14,595 nucleotides of DNA from contig JAGQUE010000327.1 in NCBI GenBank assembly GCA_020438665.1, positions 1-14,595 on the forward strand, read 5' to 3'. This document shows positions 1-5,765 of this stretch, one piece after another. Every line of letters begins with the position of its first letter. The first letter of the stretch is position 1. The translations under genes were made by a program, and so were the position numbers. This DNA is from Nocardioidaceae bacterium (lineage in GTDB: Bacteria; Actinomycetota; Actinomycetes; Propionibacteriales; Nocardioidaceae). The notes under the pieces are model-generated. The model saw nothing but the letters and a program-made list of their open reading frames with translations. It did not search any database and was not told the DNA's origin.

Positions 1-258
1 GAGCACGACGGGGTCTATGCCGCGGTGGCCTCCAAGGGCGGCGCTCCCGAGCACCCCGACTGGTTCCACAACTTCGTCGCCGACCCCCACGTCGACCTCC
101 AGGACGGCGCCGACAAGGCGAGCTATGTCGCGCGCGTCGCGGAGGGCGAGGAGCGGGCCGAGTGGTGGGAGCGCGCGGTCGCGGCCTTCCCAACCTATGC
201 CGACTACGCCACCAAGACCGACCGCGAGATCCCGGTCTTCCTGCTCGAGCGCGCCTGA
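1..258 (+). CDS. F420-dependent nitroreductase family protein (DDN type), C-terminal part only
   Basis: The reading frame is open from base 1 to the TGA at 256-258, so this is the last 85 codons of a gene that starts outside the window. The text contains [14 protein letters not shown], then an acidic helix, then [18 protein letters not shown]. This is the usual end of the deazaflavin-dependent nitroreductase (DDN, DUF385) family: small split beta-barrel proteins of about 130-150 residues that use reduced coenzyme F420 to reduce quinones or nitroaromatics. The aromatic WFHN segment and the final 'IPVFLLE' strand are the recognisable parts; the N-terminal F420-phosphate contacts are not in view. 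The internal GTG at base 25 should not be taken as a start, because family similarity continues upstream of it. Substrate cannot be told from the fragment. Confidence 0.8.
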   Translation, partial: EHDGVYAAVASKGGAPEHPDWFHNFVADPHVDLQDGADKASYVARVAEGEERAEWWERAVAAFPTYADYATKTDREIPVFLLERA

Positions 259-308
259 CCCTCGCGGCTGCGCCTCGACACTGACAAGCGGTGCGGGCCG
301 ATCGGCTA

Positions 309-338
309 CTGACGTGCGGGGGTCCGCGGCCCCACAAT
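309..338 (+). promoter_or_regulatory. Candidate promoter of the MFS transporter gene (leaderless)
   Basis: CTGACG at 309-314 resembles a -35 box and CACAAT at 333-338 a -10 box, with an 18-base spacer. The GTG at 346 lies 7 bases after the -10 box, about where transcription would begin, so the mRNA would have no leader. No Shine-Dalgarno sequence precedes either possible start (ATG 337 or GTG 346). This is inferred from spacing and similarity only. Confidence 0.45.
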
Positions 339-345
339 GTGCCGC

Positions 346-1665
346 GTGACCTCCGCTGATCTGCCCGTCGCGAGCGCCGCCGCGCGATCGCCGTTCACCG
401 AGCCGACGATCAACCCGCCCGCCCGGTGGGTGGCGGCCATCGTGCTGCTCAACCTCGGCATCACCTCGGGCTGGTTCGGCCCGATCCAGGTGCTGCTCCT
501 CGAGCAGGCCAAGGCGATCTCGCCGGACCACAAGGAGGCCATCGCCTCGGTGGTGCTGTTCAGCGGCGCCGCGGTGTCGACGGTCGCCAACCCGGTGTGG
601 GGGGCGCTCTCGGACCGGACCCGGCTGCGGATGGGCCGCCGGCTGCCGTGGGCGATCGCCGGCGTGGTCGGCGGCGCGGTGTCCTTGCTGCTCATGTCGC
701 AGGTGCAGTCCGTGTGGGCGATGGTGCTCGGCTGGTGTGGCGTGCAGGCGACGCTCAACATGGGCTACGCCGCCGTGACCGCGTCGGTGCCCGACCAGGT
801 GCCGGTGCCCAAACGTGGCCTGATCGGCGGGCTCATCGCGGTCGCCGGCACGGTCGGCGTGCTGCTCGGCGTCCAGATCGCCGCCTGGACCGGGAGTATC
901 GCCCAGGGCTACGTCGTCATCGCGATCGTCCTCGTCGTGCTGTCGCTGCCCTATCTGCTCGGCTCCCGTGACCTCGCCCTGCCCGAGGACTACCGGCCGC
1001 CGGCATTCCAGCTGGGCGCCTTCCTCAAGGGATTCTGGGTCTCCCCCCGCGACTACCCGGACTTCGCGTGGGCCTGGATCACCCGATTCCTGGTCAACCT
1101 CGGCAACTTCATCGCGCTGTCCTACTTCCTCTACTACCTCAGCGACGGGCTGGGCTTCTCCGACAAGGAGGCAGCGATCCGGTTCGGTGGCCTCACCACG
1201 ATCTATGGCGTGACGATCGTGCTGACCGCCGTGCTGGTCGGCTGGTGGTCCGACCATGTCGGCCGGCGCAAGGTGTTCGTGATCTGGTCGGGCATCGTCG
1301 TCGCCGTGTCCGCCGCCATCCTGGCGCTGGCCCAGACCTGGCTGGCCGCGGTCGTGGCGGCCGGCGTACTCGGCGCCGGCTACGGCATCTACCAAGCCGT
1401 CGACTTCGCGCTCATCACCCAGGTGCTGCCCGGCGCGGAGGAGAGGGCCAAGGACCTGGGCGTCATCAACATCGCGGCCGCCCTGCCCCAGGTGGTCGCC
1501 CCCGCAGTCGTCGGCGTGATCATCACCGCCGCCAAGGCCCTCGACCTGCCGGTCGTCACCCGCGGCGACGGTTGGTCGGTGGGCTATGGGCTCGTCTATC
1601 TGGTGGCGTTCGTGGTGTCGCTGCTCGGCGCCGTGCTCGTCACCAAGATCAGGTCGGTGCGCTGA
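346..1665 (+). CDS. MFS transporter, substrate unknown
   Basis: A 439-residue integral membrane protein with about 12 hydrophobic segments, typical in length for the major facilitator superfamily. MFS motif A is clear in the loop after helix 2 (GALSDRTRLRMGRR, about residues 86-99) and is repeated in the second half (GWWSDHVGRRK, about 299-309), which is the expected two-fold symmetry. A central cytoplasmic loop (about 210-235) separates the halves. The SDRTRLRMGRRLPW form of motif A recalls sugar-type carriers such as the SLC45 and GPH-like groups, but I would not name a substrate. Two starts are possible: ATG at 337 and GTG at 346. I chose 346 because a -10-like box ends 7 bases before it and covers the ATG. 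The gene stands alone on this strand and converges on the NCS1 permease gene with 13 bases between the stops. Confidence 0.85.
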   Translation: MTSADLPVASAAARSPFTEPTINPPARWVAAIVLLNLGITSGWFGPIQVLLLEQAKAISPDHKEAIASVVLFSGAAVSTVANPVWGALSDRTRLRMGRRLPWAIAGVVGGAVSLLLMSQVQSVWAMVLGWCGVQATLNMGYAAVTASVPDQVPVPKRGLIGGLIAVAGTVGVLLGVQIAAWTGSIAQGYVVIAIVLVVLSLPYLLGSRDLALPEDYRPPAFQLGAFLKGFWVSPRDYPDFAWAWITRFLVNLGNFIALSYFLYYLSDGLGFSDKEAAIRFGGLTTIYGVTIVLTAVLVGWWSDHVGRRKVFVIWSGIVVAVSAAILALAQTWLAAVVAAGVLGAGYGIYQAVDFALITQVLPGAEERAKDLGVINIAAALPQVVAPAVVGVIITAAKALDLPVVTRGDGWSVGYGLVYLVAFVVSLLGAVLVTKIRSVR

Positions 1666-1678
1666 CGTCGAGGACGCG

Positions 1679-3166
1679 TCAGGACGCGGCCTTGGCCGCC
1701 TCCTGCTGGGCCTCCTGCCGAGCCACCGCCGGGGAACGGAGCAGGTAGTAGAGCAGGAAGCTCAACACCAGGGCTGCGACCACGCCGATGTTGGCATAGG
1801 CCCAGGCGCCGTCCTTGCCGCCGAGCCCGAGCGGGCCGAGCAGGTAGCCCTGCCAGTTGTTCCACGACGCGTCCTCGGCGAACAGGTTGATCACCAGGCC
1901 CCACCCGAGGACCGAGGCGACGACCAGCGTCCCGATCGAGACCACGTCGACGGCGCCGTAGCGGCCGCGCGAGTCGAAGAGCGCCTCCTCGTCATAGTCG
2001 TGCTGGCGCAGCACGATGTCGGCGATCATGATCCCCGCCCACGACGCCAGCGGCACACCGAGCGTGATCAGGAAGCTCTGGAACGGGCCGAGGAAGCTCT
2101 CGCTGACGAAGACCACATAGATGGTGCCGAGGGTCAAGATGACCCCGTCGATGAACGCCGCGCTCGGCCGCGGGATCCGCAGGCCGAGAGAGAGCAGCGT
2201 CAGCCCGGAGGAATAGATGCCGAGCACCGCGCCGCTGACGAGCGCGAGGATCGCGCAGACCAGGAACGGGATGAGGTACCAGGTCGGCAGCAGGGTCGCG
2301 AGCGTGCCGATCGGGTCATAGGCGATGCCGTCGAGCAGGTCGCTGGACGAGCCCGCGAGCAGCAGGCCATAGAGGACCAGCAGCACCGGGGCGATGGCGC
2401 CGCCGAAGGTGTTCCAGAAGACGATCCCGGCCGAGGACGAGCTGCGGTGCTGGTAGCGCGACCAGTCCGCCGCGATGTTGATCCAGCCCAGCCCGAAACC
2501 TGTCATCACCATCGTGAGCGCGCCGATCGTCGCCTGGGTCGAGCCGGTGGGGATCGCCGACACGGTGCCCCAGTGGACGTCCTTGACGGTGAGGGCGATA
2601 TAGCCGATCGTCACGATGCCGGTGATCCAGGTCAGCCACGACTGCATCCTCATGATCACGTGGTAGCCCGCCACGGACGCCGACACGATCAGGCCGGCCA
2701 CCACGACGGCGGCGACGATCTTGGTCGTCGTACCGCCGCTCCAGCCGAGCTGCTCGAAGATCGCGGAGGTCGCCAGCACCGCCAGGATCGCCAGGAAGGT
2801 CTCCCAGCCGATCGAGACCAGCCACGAGATGACGCCGGGGACCTTTTGGCCGACCACGCCGAACGGAGCGCGGGAGAGGATCATCGTCGGCGCCGAGCCC
2901 CGCTTGCCGGCGATCGCGATGACGCCACAGAGCAGGAACGACACGACGATCCCGATGACGCCGACCATGACGCTCTGCCAGAACGAGATGCCGAACTGGA
3001 GGATGAAGCCGGCATAGCTCACCCCGAACACGGACACGTTCGCCGCGAACCACGGCCAGAACAGGTCGGCCGGGCGCGCGGTCCGCTCGCTCTCGTCGAT
3101 GATCTCGATGCCGGTGGTCTCGACGCCGAGCCGTCGGGTCTCGGCGTACGTCGTGGTGTCGGTCAC
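1679..3166 (-). CDS. NCS1 family permease (purine/cytosine permease type)
   Basis: A 495-residue membrane protein of the nucleobase:cation symporter-1 family, which imports nucleobases or related compounds with H+ or Na+. After a polar N-terminus of about 35 residues come FWPWFAANVSVFG (about 36-48), GKRGSAPTMILSRAPFG (about 87-103, the family's signature loop) and ADWSRY (about 233-238), all typical of purine-cytosine permeases, with about 12 hydrophobic stretches. The C-terminal tail is polar and Ala/Gln/Glu-rich. The GTG at 3166 was chosen because CACGAT, a -10-like box, lies 6 bases before it and the protein's conserved part follows soon after; GTG 3181 in the same frame is the alternative. 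It lies 55 bases downstream of the PNP homologue on the same strand, so it probably forms an operon with it or has its own leaderless promoter. The exact substrate is unknown. Confidence 0.85.
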   Translation of the reverse strand: MTDTTTYAETRRLGVETTGIEIIDESERTARPADLFWPWFAANVSVFGVSYAGFILQFGISFWQSVMVGVIGIVVSFLLCGVIAIAGKRGSAPTMILSRAPFGVVGQKVPGVISWLVSIGWETFLAILAVLATSAIFEQLGWSGGTTTKIVAAVVVAGLIVSASVAGYHVIMRMQSWLTWITGIVTIGYIALTVKDVHWGTVSAIPTGSTQATIGALTMVMTGFGLGWINIAADWSRYQHRSSSSAGIVFWNTFGGAIAPVLLVLYGLLLAGSSSDLLDGIAYDPIGTLATLLPTWYLIPFLVCAILALVSGAVLGIYSSGLTLLSLGLRIPRPSAAFIDGVILTLGTIYVVFVSESFLGPFQSFLITLGVPLASWAGIMIADIVLRQHDYDEEALFDSRGRYGAVDVVSIGTLVVASVLGWGLVINLFAEDASWNNWQGYLLGPLGLGGKDGAWAYANIGVVAALVLSFLLYYLLRSPAVARQEAQQEAAKAAS

Positions 3167-3172
3167 GCCCTC

Positions 3173-3178
3173 ATCGTG
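3173..3178 (-). promoter_or_regulatory. Candidate -10 box of the NCS1 permease gene
   Basis: On the minus strand CACGAT is followed by 6 bases and then the GTG start at 3166. This matches the spacing seen before the other likely leaderless genes in the window. It would give the permease an internal promoter in addition to read-through from the upstream PNP homologue. The box is a weak match (A at position 2 and T at position 6). Confidence 0.3.
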
Positions 3179-3221
3179 CACCCGTCGGACCCGAAAGCCG
3201 AGCACCGCGAGTGGCCGGACG

Positions 3222-4043
3222 TCATCGGATCTGGTCGCTCGGGCAGCCAGCTGCTATGACGCCCGCCAGGAGGGGGCCGAGGGCGCGGGCGGTCGACTCG
3301 GCGGCCGTCACGACCTCGGTGGGGTCGATCCCCGTGTCGCTGCCCTCGATCGCGGTCACCACCGAGATCCCGAACAGGGCGAGCCCGGCCTCGCGGGCGG
3401 CGATGGCCTCGGGAACGGTGGACATCCCGACGAGGTCGGCGCCGACCCGGCGCAGCCACTCGGCCTCCGCGGCGGTGTTGTAGTGCGGCCCGCGCAGCTG
3501 GGCATAGACGCCCTCGGCGAGCGTCGGGTCCAGCTCCCGCGCCAGGGCGCGGAGAGCCGGCGACCAGGCATCGGTCAGGTCCACGAAGTGAGCGCCCTCG
3601 ATCGGCGAGACCCCCGTGGCGTTGACGTGGTCGCTGACCACGATCGGCTGGCCGATGCGCCAGCCCGGCCGCAGCGAGCCGTTGGCGTTGGTGAGGACCG
3701 CCAGCCGACAGCCGAGGGCGGCCGCGGTGCGGATGCCGTGGACCACCGGCCGCGGGCCGTGCCCCTCATAGAGGTGGGTCCGCCCGGACAGCACCAGCAC
3801 GCCGAGGCCGCTCAGGTCGAAGCCGAGGATCTCACCGCGATGCCCCTCGGCCACCGGCGCGACGAAGTGTGGCACGTCGCCGGTCACGACGCCCGCGAAC
3901 GGCGCGACCCACGACTCGATCGCGGGTGCCCACCCGGAGCCCAGCACCAGCACGGCGTCGTACGACGGCCGGCCGGTCGCCTCCCGCAGCCACTCGGCGG
4001 CCTCCGCCGCGGCCTCGACGGGGTCGACGTCACTGTCCCGCAT
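3222..4043 (-). CDS. Purine nucleoside phosphorylase family protein with altered base pocket
   Basis: A 273-residue protein of the trimeric PNP/MTAP family, which splits nucleosides with phosphate into base plus ribose 1-phosphate. Phosphate-site elements are present: Ser36 in LGSG, His68 in EGHRG, Arg88/His90/Tyr92 in GRTHLYEG, and Met207-Ser208 in VGMSTVPE. EGVY (Tyr180) is also kept. The nucleoside side is changed. Where ordinary PNPs have GP-F/Y-ET, this has GPHYNT (Asn189 for the catalytic-pocket Glu201 of the human enzyme). Where they have VTN, this has VTA (Ala231 for Asn243). Where they have H-x-E-V, this has PTEV (Pro241 for His257). The usual NAAGG loop reads NANGS. So family membership is firm but inosine/guanosine as substrate is doubtful. 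The ATG start follows a GATGCT box by 6 bases. The NCS1 permease gene follows 55 bases downstream. Confidence 0.82.
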   Translation of the reverse strand: MRDSDVDPVEAAAEAAEWLREATGRPSYDAVLVLGSGWAPAIESWVAPFAGVVTGDVPHFVAPVAEGHRGEILGFDLSGLGVLVLSGRTHLYEGHGPRPVVHGIRTAAALGCRLAVLTNANGSLRPGWRIGQPIVVSDHVNATGVSPIEGAHFVDLTDAWSPALRALARELDPTLAEGVYAQLRGPHYNTAAEAEWLRRVGADLVGMSTVPEAIAAREAGLALFGISVVTAIEGSDTGIDPTEVVTAAESTARALGPLLAGVIAAGCPSDQIR

Positions 4044-4049
4044 CGTCCC

Positions 4050-4055
4050 AGCATC
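4050..4055 (-). promoter_or_regulatory. Candidate -10 box of the PNP homologue
   Basis: GATGCT on the minus strand sits 6 bases before the ATG at 4043, the same geometry as the stronger TAGGCT, TAGCCT and TAGGGT boxes elsewhere in the window. No Shine-Dalgarno sequence is seen, which again suggests a leaderless mRNA. The box itself is a weak match. Confidence 0.3.
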
Positions 4056-4095
4056 CCAGCCCCAGACGTGAGAGCAACCACATCACGGCTCGCCG

Positions 4096-4113
4096 CCTGG
4101 CTCCGGTGCCAGG
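4096..4113. repeat. Inverted repeat in the divergent intergenic region (possible operator)
   Basis: CCTGGC at 4096-4101 and GCCAGG at 4108-4113 form a perfect 6-base inverted repeat around a 6-base centre. Its right arm overlaps the CAGGAT box (4110-4115) proposed as the -10 of the GyrI-like gene, a position where a bound regulator would block transcription. Arms this short can arise by chance in GC-rich DNA. Confidence 0.25.
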
Positions 4114-4136
4114 ATGGAGGGCAGCACCTCGAGGAG
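4110..4136 (+). promoter_or_regulatory. Candidate -10 box and Shine-Dalgarno of the GyrI-like gene
   Basis: CAGGAT at 4110-4115 is a possible -10 box. GAGGAG at 4131-4136 is a good Shine-Dalgarno sequence, 7 bases before the ATG at 4144. This supports 4144 rather than the in-frame ATG at 4114, whose extra residues (EGSTSRRRV) do not look like part of the domain. Unlike its neighbours, this gene therefore has a leadered start. Confidence 0.45.
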
Positions 4137-4143
4137 GCGCGTG

Positions 4144-4599
4144 ATGGCGCAGTTCACGGTGGAAGAGATCCCTGCGACCGTGGTTGTGACGGTCCGGCGG
4201 AAGGTCCCGATGGCCGAGCTGACCGACTTCTTCGGGTCCGCGTTCGGCCAGGTGATGGCGGCGGTGGCCCAGGCCGGCGGCAGTCCCGGCGGGCCGCCGT
4301 TCGGCTAGTACCACGGCGTGCCCACCGACACCGTCGACGTGTCGGCCGGCTTCCCGGTCATCGGTGACGTGCACACCCCCGACGGTGGGCTCAGGGTGCA
4401 GGAGCGGCCCGGTGGCCGTTGCGCCGTGGGCCTGCACGTCGGGCCCTACGACACCCTCGACGACACCTATCGGGAGCTCGACACGTTCCTCACCGAGCAC
4501 GGGCTCACGCCCGCCGAGGAGATGTGGGAGGAATACCTCTCCCCGCCGGAGGGTGACCCGGCGGGCTGGCAGACCCGGGTGGTCCAGCCGCTCTCGTGA
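4144..4599 (+). pseudogene. GyrI-like small-molecule-binding protein interrupted by an in-frame TAG
   Basis: Read through one stop, this is a single 151-codon frame with the full layout of a stand-alone GyrI-like (AraC effector-binding) domain. It has an N-terminal strand (QFTVEEIPATVVVTVRRKVP), a helix (AELTDFFGSAFGQVMAAVA), a second strand, GRCAVGLHVGPYDTLDDTYRELDTFL, and the ending MWEEYLSPPEGDPAGWQTRVVQPL. Family members bind hydrophobic drugs or metabolites, and the Glu-rich WEEY region contributes to the pocket. The TAG at 4306-4308 is codon 55, in the segment PPFG-stop-YHG. Homologues usually have Arg, Tyr or a similar residue there. Both sides stay in the same frame with normal codon use, so this is a single nonsense change, a sequencing error, or read-through. 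A GTG at 4318, 9 bases after the stop, could restart translation of the last 93 residues. The ATG is set by GAGGAG 7 bases upstream. Confidence 0.75.
4306..4308 (+). other. In-frame amber codon within the GyrI-like gene
   Basis: The bases read GGC TAG TAC in the frame that is open on both sides. A one-base change would restore Tyr (TAC/TAT) or another sense codon. I see no stable hairpin or selenocysteine/pyrrolysine-type element just downstream, so programmed recoding has no support here. Confidence 0.8.
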
Positions 4600-4622
4600 G
4601 GGTGGCCCTGGGAGGGCGGCCC

Positions 4623-4628
4623 TAGGCT
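4623..4628 (+). promoter_or_regulatory. -10 box of the DoxX-like gene (leaderless)
   Basis: TAGGCT, an excellent TAnnnT match, ends 6 bases before the ATG at 4635. Transcription should start at or next to the A of the ATG. There is no Shine-Dalgarno sequence in between. No convincing -35 box is seen. Confidence 0.55.
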
Positions 4629-4634
4629 GACGCC

Positions 4635-5063
4635 ATGACGCTCGCTCGCACCACCGCCCGGATCGTCCTCGGCACGCTGATGGTCGGCGCCGGGATCACC
4701 CACCTGACCGTGGCCCGCGAAGAGTTCCAGGCCCAGGTGCCGAGCTGGTTCCCGATCGACGAGGACCTCACCGTGCTCGCCTCGGGCGCCGTCGAGATCG
4801 GGCTGGGCGCGGCGTTCGTGGCACTGCCGCGCAAGAAGCGGCTCGTGGGCGGCCTGCTCGCCGCGTTCTTCGTCGCGATCTTCCCCGGCAACATCGCTCA
4901 ATACACCGAGCACGTCGACGCCTTCGGCCTGACCACCGACCGGGCCCGCTTCGTCCGGCTGTTCTTCCAGCCGGTGCTGGTGTTGTGGGCGCTGTTCGGC
5001 GGGGGCTTCCTCGGCCGGCGTCGCTCCGCCGACGCCGGCCCGCCCGCAGACCCCACAGCCTGA
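4635..5063 (+). CDS. DoxX-like small membrane protein
   Basis: A 142-residue protein with four hydrophobic segments at about 9-25, 46-64, 69-86 and 108-125. The layout matches DoxX/YphA-type proteins: GAGITHLTVAREEFQAQVPSWFP after helix 1 (compare the G-x-x-H-F...P-x-F...V-P pattern), SGAVEIGLGAAF in helix 2, FPGNIAQYTEH in the third segment, and a positively charged C-terminal end (GRRR). DoxX-family proteins sit in the cytoplasmic membrane and some take part in quinone or thiol redox chemistry, but most members, including this type, have no assigned reaction. The start at 4635 is fixed by the TAGGCT box 6 bases before it. It follows the broken GyrI-like gene by 35 bases and converges on the ACT-domain gene with 22 bases between the stops. 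Confidence 0.75.
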   Translation: MTLARTTARIVLGTLMVGAGITHLTVAREEFQAQVPSWFPIDEDLTVLASGAVEIGLGAAFVALPRKKRLVGGLLAAFFVAIFPGNIAQYTEHVDAFGLTTDRARFVRLFFQPVLVLWALFGGGFLGRRRSADAGPPADPTA

Positions 5064-5085
5064 CGCGGCAGCGAGGCCCGGCGGG

Positions 5086-5700
5086 TCAGCCCCGGGCGAT
5101 CGACACGGCCAGGTCGACCAGGTGGCCGAGCCGGGCCAGCTCGGAGTCGAGGAACGCCGGTCCGCCCGTGCGCGCCAGCACCACGATCTCGTCGTCGTCG
5201 AGCGGCGCCCCGCAGAACAGGGTCTCCTCGTCGTCGGTCTCGAGTCGGGCAGCCTGCGCCAGCTGACGCCACGGGATGTCGGCGGGGGCGGCCTCGGTGG
5301 CGGTGACGACCTCGACACCGTCCTCGCCGCGTCGCACGCGAGCGGCCCAGTCGACGCGGAACGCCACCGGCAGCATCCCGGGGAGCCGCTCGAGCGCCTC
5401 CCCGCGGTGGCGGGTCAGCTCCTCGACGACCTCGAGGTCGAGGAAGAGGTTGCCCCCCGCGGCATAGCGGCTGATCCAGACGACGCGGACGCCGTCGAGG
5501 GCGTTGCAGGCCGACACCACCGAGTCCGGCATGGCGCCCGGCGCCATCTCGAGGAGCACGTCGTCGACGGCCGTGCCGTCGCTGCGGTGCTCAACGATCT
5601 CGATCGCCTCGATGTCACCGCCACCGACGCCGATCGCCGTGGCGACGCGCCCCAGCGAACCCGGGATGTCGGGCAGCTCCACGCGCATGAGCAAGGGCAT
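5086..5700 (-). CDS. ACT-domain protein with a possible GAF-like C-terminal half
   Basis: A 204-residue soluble protein. Residues 1-78 are an ACT domain: LLMRVELPDIPGSLGRVATAI has the first strand, the D-x-P-G-x-L turn and the first helix, and AIEIVEH and the D-V-L-L strand follow. ACT domains bind amino acids or other small ligands and dimerise through their sheets. Residues 85-204 are less familiar. A helix around FLDLEVVEEL is followed by MLPVAFRVDWAARV, and the end (EIVVLARTGGPAFLDSELARLGHLVDLA, about 171-198) resembles the last strand and helix of a GAF domain. No catalytic domain is attached, so a sensor or regulatory role is the natural guess, but the ligand is unknown. The ATG at 5700 is supported by a TAGCCT box 6 bases upstream; Met5 is the alternative. 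It lies just downstream of recD but appears to have its own promoter. Confidence 0.75.
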   Translation of the reverse strand: MPLLMRVELPDIPGSLGRVATAIGVGGGDIEAIEIVEHRSDGTAVDDVLLEMAPGAMPDSVVSACNALDGVRVVWISRYAAGGNLFLDLEVVEELTRHRGEALERLPGMLPVAFRVDWAARVRRGEDGVEVVTATEAAPADIPWRQLAQAARLETDDEETLFCGAPLDDDEIVVLARTGGPAFLDSELARLGHLVDLAVSIARG

Positions 5701-5706
5701 GCCCCG

Positions 5707-5712
5707 AGGCTA
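5707..5712 (-). promoter_or_regulatory. -10 box of the ACT-domain gene (leaderless)
   Basis: TAGCCT on the minus strand is followed by 6 bases and the ATG at 5700. It lies in the 65-base gap between the recD stop and this gene, so the ACT-domain gene can be transcribed separately from recCBD. No Shine-Dalgarno or clear -35 box is seen. Confidence 0.5.
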
Positions 5713-5765
5713 ACGGCCCGATGTTGCGCGATTGTTTCCCGTTCACCACGCGTCGGGCTCGCCGA

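Noticed and set aside
1662..1682. CTGACG...CGTCAG inverted repeat at the convergent stops of the MFS and permease genes, with a similar CTGAC...GTCAG at 5060-5089
   Set aside because: Both genes end in the context CTGAC, which automatically yields such short arms at convergent stops. The stems are only 5-6 bases, so I do not call them terminators.
1586..3259. Long plus-strand open frame (557 codons) opposite the NCS1 permease
   Set aside because: It is rich in Arg, Asp, Gln, Gly and His in runs, with no recognisable domain. It is the complement of a clear membrane protein gene, as expected from high GC content.
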